From Euryarchaeota archaeon Ods04 (GTDB lineage Archaea; Halobacteriota; Halobacteria; Halobacteriales; Halorutilaceae), in NCBI GenBank assembly GCA_028751055.1, contig JAQZDD010000023.1, forward strand, positions 1 through 8,959: a stretch of 8,959 nt of DNA, written 5' to 3'. The notes below the pieces were generated by a model. It was given only the letters and a program-made list of their open reading frames with translations, had not been told where the DNA came from and searched no databases. The translations under genes and the position numbers were made by a program. Below are positions 1-5,716 of the stretch, one piece after another (position 1 is the first letter of the stretch; every line of letters starts with the position of its first letter).

Positions 1-491
1 ACCGCCGTGCCTGCGGAGAAGACTGTAACAGAGCCGTCCCGGTCTTTTCTGTAAGCGTCGACCGACCACCGCCGCCCGAGAGGCAGAAAGAGACAGAGGA
101 AGAGCGTAACTCGCAGGAGACGGTCGCCCGCGTTCAGGACGAAGTGGTTGCGTGCGTGTAGAGACAGGAGCAGGACAAGGCAGACGGCGAGGACGAGACG
201 GGTGCGGTAGCCGACGAGAAGCGCGAGCGCGAACAACGCGGCGACGACAAAGAGTGCCGCCTGTACAGCGACAGAACCAGAGAGCATGTGCAGTGAGAAG
301 ACGGCGGGCGCGAAGACCTCTGCTTGCGTCTCGCGCGGCAGAACGCCTGCGTCGGTGTAGAAGACGACGAGGTCGCGCGCCCTCATCGACAGGTCGGCAA
401 GTATCAGTAGAGCGAGAGAGACGCGGAGGGCGGCAAGAGCGCGTGTGTCGACGCCGAGACGTTTCTCCACGGCGTCTTTGGCTGTTCCCAT
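1..491 (-). CDS. HTTM-domain (vitamin K-dependent carboxylase-like) membrane protein, N-terminal part, runs off left edge
   Basis: I translated the minus strand from the ATG at 491 and found 163 codons without a stop, running to the window edge. The protein begins MGTAKDAVEKRLGVDTRALA and continues with a hydrophobic helix (about residues 19-35), then the RARDLVVFYTDAGVLPRE stretch, SLHMLSGSVAVQ, a second hydrophobic stretch (about 76-94), GYRTRLVLAV, and SLHARNHFVLNAGDRLLR followed by a hydrophobic run and PLGRRWSVDAY. This order of an 'FYTDAGVLPR' loop, 'GYRTR' and 'HARN.. .NAGD.LLR' is typical of the HTTM family, multi-pass membrane proteins related to vitamin K-dependent gamma-carboxylase. 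In haloarchaea their substrate is unknown. Family members are usually much longer, so most of the C-terminal part lies outside. An in-frame ATG at 509, 18 nt upstream, is an alternative start. The gene is divergent from the PKD surface protein gene. Confidence 0.85.
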   Translation of the reverse strand, partial: MGTAKDAVEKRLGVDTRALAALRVSLALLILADLSMRARDLVVFYTDAGVLPRETQAEVFAPAVFSLHMLSGSVAVQAALFVVAALFALALLVGYRTRLVLAVCLVLLLSLHARNHFVLNAGDRLLRVTLFLCLFLPLGRRWSVDAYRKDRDGSVTVFSAGTA

Positions 492-587
492 CTTACCTTG
501 GCTACACATCCGGTCGCACAAAACCGTTTTGTAGGTGCCGTCACGCAGGTGCACAAGAGTCATAAGATAACGCCGTAAAACGAGGGT
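492..587. promoter_or_regulatory. Divergent promoter region with inverted repeat CAAAAC-N-GTTTTG
   Basis: This 96-nt gap separates the start codons of the HTTM gene (minus) and the PKD gene (plus). An inverted repeat with 6-bp arms, CAAAAC at 519-524 and GTTTTG at 526-531 around one central base, lies near the middle. It sits about 30 nt upstream of the HTTM start, where an archaeal TATA element or an operator would be expected. An AT-rich stretch at 561-570 (CATAAGATAA) lies 18-27 nt before the PKD ATG and is a possible TATA element, although slightly close. GAGGG at 582-586 is only 1 nt from the PKD ATG, too near to be a normal ribosome site, so a leaderless transcript is plausible. These assignments are inference from position and composition. 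Confidence 0.4.
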
Positions 588-1883
588 ATGGCTCGTCTCG
601 GTTACAGAAGGTTCGTCCTTCTGTCGGTTCTCTGCGTATTGATAGCCGTGTCAGTTCTGGCTACCGCAGGCACAGTTGCAGTCGCACAAGACAACACACA
701 AGATACCTCCGCAACCGGCGTGGAGACACGGGACGCTCCGTGCGCCGAGTTCAGGGTCTCTCCCGAGTCACCGGTTGTTGGTGAGCGAATAAGGCTCACC
801 GTCACACCACCTCACAGGCCCTCGTGCAAGGTGCACTATGTCGACGGATACATAGAGAGCTACCTCTGGTACTTCGGCGACTCGCCCGTCGCAGGTGACA
901 GCGGCAGGACTGCGGTGGTTACTTTCGAGGAGCCGGGTGAGTACACCATAGGTCTAGAGGCAAGAGACCATCTGGGAGTTACGACGCTACACGAGAAGAC
1001 TATACGCGTGACGGAGGCGGTGCCGCGTGCCATGTTCACCCACTCACCTGAGGAACTGAGTGTAGGACAGGAGGTAGAGTTCGACGCCTCCTCGTCGTTC
1101 ATCCCTGACGGCGACATAGGCGGATACACGTGGGAGATGGGCGACGGCACGACGGCTACGGGTGAGACCGTAAGCCACAGCTACGACGAGACAGGGGAGT
1201 ACGACGTGACGCTGACCGTCGAAGGCAACGGCGTCGAGGAGACGACGACTGAGACGGTGACGGTCGGCGACGTTTCGCCGGTAGCCGACATACAGATGGA
1301 TGCCGACCCCGACGACATAACCGTTGACGACACGGTAACGTTCGACGGCTCCGGCTCCCACAGCACCGACGGCGAGATACTCAACCACACGTGGGAGTTC
1401 GGCGACGGAGGAACAGCCGAAGGTGAGACTGCCGAGTACTCGTACACTGAACCGGGTGCGTACGAGATGACGCTTGAAGTCGACGACGGCGAGGATACGG
1501 CGACGGCAACAAAGCGCGTCACAGTGATAAGTCGCACGCCCGAACCCCAAGTCTCTTACTCGCCGCAGGAGCCGGTTGCTGGCTCTCCCATGACTTTCGA
1601 CGCGTCGGACTCGCACAGCCCAGACGGTGAGATACAGCAAGTCGTCTGGGAGTTCGGCGACGGTAACGAAGCCGTCGGTATGGAGGTAGAGCACACGTAC
1701 GACGAGCCGGGAGAGTACGAGGTTACCGTCGAAGTGGACGACGGTGTCGAGAGTGCGAGCGGTAGCTTCAGCGTGACGGTGGGCGAGGAGGAGAGCCAAG
1801 GTATGCCGGGATTCGGTGCCGTCGCCGCCTTAGCCGCTCTGCTGCTCGCGCTGGTCGCGGTCGTCGCGGGACGCAGAAGGTAG
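588..1883 (+). CDS. Secreted surface protein with four PKD domains and a PGF-CTERM anchor
   Basis: The 431-residue protein starts with a signal peptide: basic MARLGYRR, a hydrophobic core at residues 9-29, and a likely cleavage after AVA (33). Four Ig-like PKD domains follow, at roughly 52-143, 147-227, 233-314 and 319-398. Domains 2-4 carry the hallmark W-E-(M/F)-G-D-G and a closing EYxVTLxV-type strand (G.YDVTLTV, G.YEMTLEV, G.YEVTVEV). Domain 1 is divergent, with WYFGD instead and two cysteines (C52, C80) that could pair. The C-terminus has PGFG (407-410), a hydrophobic helix and a terminal RRR. That is the PGF-CTERM signal, which archaeosortase A processes to attach proteins to a membrane lipid at the cell surface. 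No enzymatic domain is present, so a structural, adhesive or binding role is inferred. The gene converges on ligA with 2 nt between the stops. Confidence 0.9.
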   Translation: MARLGYRRFVLLSVLCVLIAVSVLATAGTVAVAQDNTQDTSATGVETRDAPCAEFRVSPESPVVGERIRLTVTPPHRPSCKVHYVDGYIESYLWYFGDSPVAGDSGRTAVVTFEEPGEYTIGLEARDHLGVTTLHEKTIRVTEAVPRAMFTHSPEELSVGQEVEFDASSSFIPDGDIGGYTWEMGDGTTATGETVSHSYDETGEYDVTLTVEGNGVEETTTETVTVGDVSPVADIQMDADPDDITVDDTVTFDGSGSHSTDGEILNHTWEFGDGGTAEGETAEYSYTEPGAYEMTLEVDDGEDTATATKRVTVISRTPEPQVSYSPQEPVAGSPMTFDASDSHSPDGEIQQVVWEFGDGNEAVGMEVEHTYDEPGEYEVTVEVDDGVESASGSFSVTVGEEESQGMPGFGAVAALAALLLALVAVVAGRRR

Positions 1884-1885
1884 CG

Positions 1886-3985
1886 TCAGCCGTAGTTCTC
1901 CAAGAACCTCTCGCGGAACTCATCCTCTCCGATAGTCTCGACGCCGTGTTCGTCCGCCTGCTCGCGCTTCGTCGTGCCGGGATTTTCGCCCACCACGAGG
2001 TAGTCGGTCTCGCCGCTGACCGAAGAGGTCACGTCCGCGCCGCGTAGTTCCAAGAACTCTTCGAGTTCACGCCTCGTATAGCCCTCAACGCTCCCTGTGA
2101 AGACGAAGTTCAAGCCTTCGAACGCGTCGTCGGTATCCGTCTCGCGCCGTTCGGGTTCGACTCCTCTCTCGCGCAGAGCGTCGACGACCTCGCGTCCACC
2201 GCTGTCGTTTTCGTCCGACTTACCGTCTCCGCCACCGAAGAAGCCGACTACGCTCTCCGCGACCTCAGGACCTACGTCGTCGACTCCGAGAAGCGTCTCT
2301 TCGTCCGCCTCCATGAGTTCGTCTAGGCTGAAAACGCCGGCGAGTTTGCGTGCCCTTTCCTTACCGACACGGCGTATCCCGAGTGCAGTTAGGAAGTCGT
2401 CGAGGTCTGCGTCCTTCGTCGCCCCTATCTCGTCGACAAGCTTTTGGGCTGACTTTTCGCCGAAGCCTTCGAGCGCGCTCAGGTCTTCGACTGTCAGGTC
2501 GTACAGGTCGGGGAGCGACTCGACGAGACCTTCCTCGACGAGAACCGAGACGACCTCCTCGCCCATGCCTTCGATGTCGAGAGCATCGCGCGACGCGAAG
2601 TGCTCCAGACGACCTTTGAGCTGTGCGGGACACGCGACGCCGCCGGTGCAGTAGTGGTGCTCGCCGTCGCGTACGATGTCGGAGCCGCACGCGGGACAGG
2701 CTTCGGGCATCCGAAAGCCGCCGTCTTCTCGGCTGTCATCTCCGCCGTCCTTTCCACCCTCCTCGACGACACGTCTCACCTGCGGTATGACGTCGCCAGC
2801 GCGCTCTATCTCGACCGTCGCACCCTTGCGCACGCCGAGTCGTCGCGCCTGTTTCTGGTTGTGGAGCGAAGCACGGCTTACGGTTACGCCGTCGAGTTCG
2901 ACGGGTTCTAAGAGGACGACGGGTGTGAGCTTTCCCGTCCGCCCGACCTGCACCGCTATGTCGGCAACCTTGGTTACGTCCGTCTTCGCAGGGAACTTGT
3001 ACGCGAACGACCAGCGCGGATGTGCCGATGTCTCCCCGAGCGTCTCGCGTCTGTCGAAGTCGTTCACCTTTGCTATCACGCCGTCGAGTTCGTAGTCGAG
3101 TTCGTCGCGCTTTTCGAGCATCTCCTCGCGGTACTCGACGAAGCCGTCGATGCCGTCAACGAGCCTGTTGTGGTCGTTCACCCTGAAACCCAGGCTTTCG
3201 AGGAGTTCGACGGCTTCCGTCTGGCTTCCGATTTCGGCTGTCGTCGACATGACATCGTAGGCGAAGACGTCGAGAGGACGTTCCGCGACGGTCGAAGGGT
3301 CGAGTAGACGTACCGTACCTGCGGCGGCGTTTCGCGGGTTTGCGAAAGGCTCCTCTCCGCGTTCGACGCGCTGCTTGTTGAGTTCCTGAAAGCCGTCCTT
3401 CGGCATGTAGACCTCGCCGCGGACGACGAGTTGCTCGGGCGCGTCGCGGATACGGAGCGGCACAGAAGGCACCGTACGTATGTTCTCCGTCACGTCCTCG
3501 CCGACGACGCCGTCGCCGCGAGTAACAGCCGCTTCGAGCGTCCCGTCTTCGTAGACAAGCTCTATCGAGAAGCCGTCGAACTTGGGTTCGAGGTGGTAGT
3601 CGGTGTCACCGACTTCGTCGCGCACCCGCTCGTCGAACCTGCGTACCTCGTCCTCGTCTTCCGACGAGTCGATGCTGAGCATCTCGACGACATGCTCGCG
3701 TGTCTCCAGTTCGTCTAAGGGTTCGCCGCCGACGCGCTGTGTCGGCGAATCCTCGTCACGCAGACCGAACTCGTCTTCGAGCGTCTCCAGACGGTCGTAG
3801 AGAACGTCGTAGGTCTTGTCCGACACCGCAGGGTCGTTCTCGACATAGTAACGGTAGTCGTGGTACTCAACCGCCTCGCGCAACGACTCAACCTGCTCGC
3901 GTGCCTCGTCCTCCGACAGTTCGTCCGTGTCGCCGAACTCGGGTGTGTGTGGCTCGACGTACGGGTTGTCCTCGGGCTTCTTCAT
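1886..3985 (-). CDS. ligA: NAD+-dependent DNA ligase LigA
   Basis: This 699-residue protein is a full-length LigA, which seals nicks in duplex DNA using NAD+ as the AMP donor. The Ia NMN-binding region is at about 28-75 (YHDYRYYVENDPAVSDKTYD). The adenylation motif KxDG is at 135-138 (K135 is the predicted AMP-linked lysine), DGVIAKV at 301-307 and the motif V region SFAYKFPA at 326-333. An OB fold follows (about 335-405). The zinc finger has cysteines at 430, 433, 446 and 452. Helix-hairpin-helix repeats occupy about 465-585 and a BRCT domain about 622-699. Two acidic, Gly-rich linkers (about 409-423 and 584-597) separate the OB fold from the zinc finger and the HhH region from BRCT, a plausible haloadaptation. 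Archaea normally replicate with ATP-dependent ligase. NAD-dependent ligase is known from haloarchaea such as Haloferax volcanii (LigN) and is thought to come from bacteria. I see no strong Shine-Dalgarno before the ATG at 3985. Confidence 0.97.
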   Translation of the reverse strand: MKKPEDNPYVEPHTPEFGDTDELSEDEAREQVESLREAVEYHDYRYYVENDPAVSDKTYDVLYDRLETLEDEFGLRDEDSPTQRVGGEPLDELETREHVVEMLSIDSSEDEDEVRRFDERVRDEVGDTDYHLEPKFDGFSIELVYEDGTLEAAVTRGDGVVGEDVTENIRTVPSVPLRIRDAPEQLVVRGEVYMPKDGFQELNKQRVERGEEPFANPRNAAAGTVRLLDPSTVAERPLDVFAYDVMSTTAEIGSQTEAVELLESLGFRVNDHNRLVDGIDGFVEYREEMLEKRDELDYELDGVIAKVNDFDRRETLGETSAHPRWSFAYKFPAKTDVTKVADIAVQVGRTGKLTPVVLLEPVELDGVTVSRASLHNQKQARRLGVRKGATVEIERAGDVIPQVRRVVEEGGKDGGDDSREDGGFRMPEACPACGSDIVRDGEHHYCTGGVACPAQLKGRLEHFASRDALDIEGMGEEVVSVLVEEGLVESLPDLYDLTVEDLSALEGFGEKSAQKLVDEIGATKDADLDDFLTALGIRRVGKERARKLAGVFSLDELMEADEETLLGVDDVGPEVAESVVGFFGGGDGKSDENDSGGREVVDALRERGVEPERRETDTDDAFEGLNFVFTGSVEGYTRRELEEFLELRGADVTSSVSGETDYLVVGENPGTTKREQADEHGVETIGEDEFRERFLENYG

Positions 3986-4174
3986 CGGTCGGTGTTGTTC
4001 TCCGGGGTACTCGTATCTGACGGTGACAACGGTAACGCCGCGGCGGCGACAGAAACGGCAGCGTCCTGCGACGAGCGGCTATCTGGTTGACATTAATACA
4101 AAATGATTATTAGATTGCGGAAGTTCCATCGTACTGATGACGAATATACAGCGAGCAGGTAGGGTGTTTGCGCT
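3986..4174. promoter_or_regulatory. Divergent intergenic region between ligA and the pnt operon
   Basis: This 189-nt region carries the promoters of ligA (minus) and the pnt operon (plus). The part next to ligA is GC-rich and contains a perfect 8-bp palindrome GCCGCGGC at 4037-4044. An AT-rich island lies at 4090-4118 (including ATTAATA and ATTATTAG) and is the clearest low-GC stretch between the genes. It could serve either direction, but would give leaders of about 80-110 nt for ligA and 40-60 nt for pntAA. A 62-codon minus-strand reading frame across 4079-4267 overlaps the pntAA start and looks like no known protein, so I do not call it. Confidence 0.5.
4143..4148 (+). promoter_or_regulatory. 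Candidate TATA element for the pnt operon
   Basis: AATATA is centred about 29 nt upstream of the pntAA ATG at 4175. Archaeal TATA elements sit about 27 nt before the transcription start, so this would give a leaderless or nearly leaderless transcript. GGTG at 4163-4166, 8 nt before the ATG, is a weak alternative ribosome site that would instead favour the AT-rich island at 4090-4118 as the promoter. The choice between the two is not settled by sequence. Confidence 0.35.
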
Positions 4175-5389
4175 ATGATTATAGGCGTTCCGGGTGAGAC
4201 GGAAGAGAACGAAGACCGTGTAGCACTCATCCCACCAATCGCCGATGACCTTGTCGAAGAAGGGCACGACATCGTCGTCGCATCGGGTGCGGGTGAAGGA
4301 GCCGACTGGAAGGACGCGGACTACGAGGACGTAGGATGCGAAGTGGTCGACGACCGTTCCGAGGTATTCGAAACGGCGGAAGCGGTTCTACATGTCAACG
4401 GTCTTGGCGCGTCCGACGACCCGGATACCGACGCGTACACCGACGGTCAGATAGTCGTAGGGATGCTGGGACCGTTCAGCATCGAGGACGACGAGATGCA
4501 GGCTCTCGCCGACAAGAACGTGAGCGCGTTCGCTCTCGAACTCATGCCCCGCATAAGCCGTGCTCAGAGCATGGACGCTCTGTCGTCTATGGCGAGCATA
4601 GGCGGATACAAGGCGACGATGATGGCTGCCGACGAACTCCCCAAGATGTTCCCGATGGAGATGACGGCGGCGGGTACGGTACAGCCTGCCGATGTCTTCG
4701 TGATAGGTGCAGGAGTCGCCGGTCTGAAGGCGATTGCGACCTCCGAACGTCTCGGTGCCTCGACGAGAGGACACGACGTGCGTCTCGAAGTCAAGAAGGA
4801 GGTAGAGAGCTTAGGCGCGGAGTTCGTCGAACTCGAACTCCCGACGGAGGGTTCGGGCGACGACGAAGGTTATGCGGTCGAGATGGGTGAGGAGTTCTAC
4901 GAGGAGCAACGAAGACAGATGGAGCGCGTCGTGCCTGAGTCCGACGTTCTGATAACCACGGCTGCGATACCGGGTAGACCTGCACCCGAGATAGTCACGA
5001 CAGAGATGATAGAGGAGATGGACGACGGTTCGGTCGTAGTCGACTTAGCGGCGGCGACAGGAGGTAACTGCGAACCGACCGTCGCCGACGAGACGGTGGT
5101 TCACGACGGCGTCAAGATATTCGGACCCACGAACCTGCCGTCAAGGGTGTCGCACACGGCGAGCCAGTTGTACTCGAACAACATGAAGAGCTTTCTCGAC
5201 CTGCTTCTACCCGACGGAGAACTGAACATAGACCTTGAAGACGAGATATTCGATTCGACACTGCTTACACACGATGGAGAGGTACGTAACCCGCATATAC
5301 GAGACGACGGTGGCGGAGACGGAGACGACGACGACGAGGAAGCAGAGAGCGACGAAGACGACGAAGGTGAAGGTGAAGACGATGAGTGA
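4175..5389 (+). CDS. pntAA: NAD(P) transhydrogenase subunit alpha part 1 (dI, NAD(H)-binding)
   Basis: The 404-residue soluble dI component binds NAD(H) and passes hydride to NADP+ held by the dIII part of PntB. The N-terminal AlaDH/PNT domain (about 1-135) opens MIIGVPGETEENEDRVALIP, the family start, which supports the ATG at 4175. The loop SRAQSMDALSS (128-138) holds the conserved Arg, Gln and Asp that contact the nicotinamide in characterised dI proteins (R129, Q131, D134 here). The Rossmann fold has GAGVAGL at 178-184 followed by DVR at 201-203. The core ends near residue 376. After that comes a tail of about 28 residues, almost entirely Asp, Glu and Gly, which looks like a haloarchaeal addition and not part of the catalytic fold. 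The subunit lacks the membrane segments found in the single-chain E. coli PntA. Those are in the next gene, so this is the split three-subunit arrangement seen in Rhodospirillum and Thermus. Confidence 0.95.
   Translation: MIIGVPGETEENEDRVALIPPIADDLVEEGHDIVVASGAGEGADWKDADYEDVGCEVVDDRSEVFETAEAVLHVNGLGASDDPDTDAYTDGQIVVGMLGPFSIEDDEMQALADKNVSAFALELMPRISRAQSMDALSSMASIGGYKATMMAADELPKMFPMEMTAAGTVQPADVFVIGAGVAGLKAIATSERLGASTRGHDVRLEVKKEVESLGAEFVELELPTEGSGDDEGYAVEMGEEFYEEQRRQMERVVPESDVLITTAAIPGRPAPEIVTTEMIEEMDDGSVVVDLAAATGGNCEPTVADETVVHDGVKIFGPTNLPSRVSHTASQLYSNNMKSFLDLLLPDGELNIDLEDEIFDSTLLTHDGEVRNPHIRDDGGGDGDDDDEEAESDEDDEGEGEDDE
5372..5376 (+). promoter_or_regulatory. Ribosome binding site before the 15-codon micro-ORF
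   Basis: GGTGA, a match to the haloarchaeal anti-Shine-Dalgarno (GGAGGTGATC), lies 5 nt before the ATG at 5382. A second GGTGA sits at 5366-5370. Both lie within the acidic tail codons of pntAA (Glu-Gly-Glu-Gly-Glu), so they may simply reflect the coding sequence. Confidence 0.3.
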
Positions 5390-5429
5390 GACAGACGAAG
5401 GAGACGAGACAACTGAGGTGTCGTTCTGA
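5382..5429 (+). CDS. Candidate 15-residue micro-ORF bridging pntAA and pntAB
   Basis: The reading frame ATG 5382 to TGA 5427-5429 encodes MSETDEGDETTEVSF. It overlaps the last 8 nt of pntAA, is preceded by GGTGA, and its stop overlaps the pntAB start (TGATG). The peptide is acidic like the pntAA tail. It has three possible readings: a leader-type frame that couples translation between the two genes, a short peptide of its own, or the remnant of a longer PntAA tail displaced by a frameshift. I do not recognise it as any known protein, and its size makes chance a real alternative. Confidence 0.3.
   Translation: MSETDEGDETTEVSF
5415..5420 (+). promoter_or_regulatory. Shine-Dalgarno for pntAB
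   Basis: GAGGTG lies 8 nt before the ATG at 5429, and it supports that start. The site is located inside the micro-ORF, so ribosomes translating the micro-ORF would pass over it just before re-starting at TGATG. Confidence 0.75.
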
Positions 5430-5716
5430 TGCCCGGATTAGTCGAGAACCTGACGTTCTTCGTGCTCGCCGCCTTCTTAGGATACTCGGTAATAACGAAG
5501 ATACCCGCGAACCTCCACACGCCGCTCATGTCGGGCGCGAACGCTATCACAGGCATAACGCTCGTCGGCGCGGTAGTCGTCGCGGGTTCGGGAGACACTA
5601 CTCTGGCGACCGTTCTTGGATTCATCGCCGTCGTGATGGCGACGGTCAACGTCGTCGGCGGCTACTTGGTGACGCACAGGATGCTAAAGGACTTCAGCAA
5701 AGGAGGTAGAGACTGA
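5429..5716 (+). CDS. pntAB: NAD(P) transhydrogenase subunit alpha part 2 (small membrane subunit)
   Basis: The 95-residue protein is the small membrane part of proton-translocating transhydrogenase and forms part of the dII channel with PntB. Three hydrophobic segments are visible, at about residues 8-24, 36-52 and 56-80. The family signature LHTPLMSGANAITGI spans 29-43. The length fits the split PntAB of other prokaryotes. The residue after NAI is Thr41. As I recall, many split enzymes with an Asn at the PntB channel position have a His here (see findings). The start is fixed by the GAGGTG ribosome site, and the stop overlaps the pntB start by 1 nt (TGATG), which implies coupled translation and equal dosage. 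Confidence 0.93.
   Translation: MPGLVENLTFFVLAAFLGYSVITKIPANLHTPLMSGANAITGITLVGAVVVAGSGDTTLATVLGFIAVVMATVNVVGGYLVTHRMLKDFSKGGRD
5701..5707 (+). promoter_or_regulatory. Strong Shine-Dalgarno for pntB
   Basis: AGGAGGT lies 8 nt before the pntB ATG at 5716. It is the longest ribosome site match in the window and overlaps the last codons of pntAB. Confidence 0.8.

Noticed and set aside
152..565. Arg-rich plus-strand reading frame of 137 codons
   Set aside because: It is opposite the well-conserved HTTM gene on the minus strand, and its composition (nearly a third Arg) is typical of the antisense of GC-rich coding DNA.
1044..1799. 251-codon minus-strand frame opposite the PKD gene
   Set aside because: The plus strand shows clear PKD motifs; the minus-strand product has no recognisable domain and skewed Arg/Val composition.
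2097..2654. Ser/Arg-rich plus-strand frame opposite ligA
   Set aside because: It is the antisense of the HhH and zinc finger region of LigA, with low-complexity composition and no motif.
4079..4267. 62-codon minus-strand frame across the pnt promoter
   Set aside because: It overlaps the conserved pntAA N-terminus, resembles no family I know, and spans the likely promoter.
5101..5649. 182-codon Ser-rich minus-strand frame opposite the pntAA end and pntAB
   Set aside because: The long Ser run is just the reverse complement of the GAC/GAG acidic tail codons.
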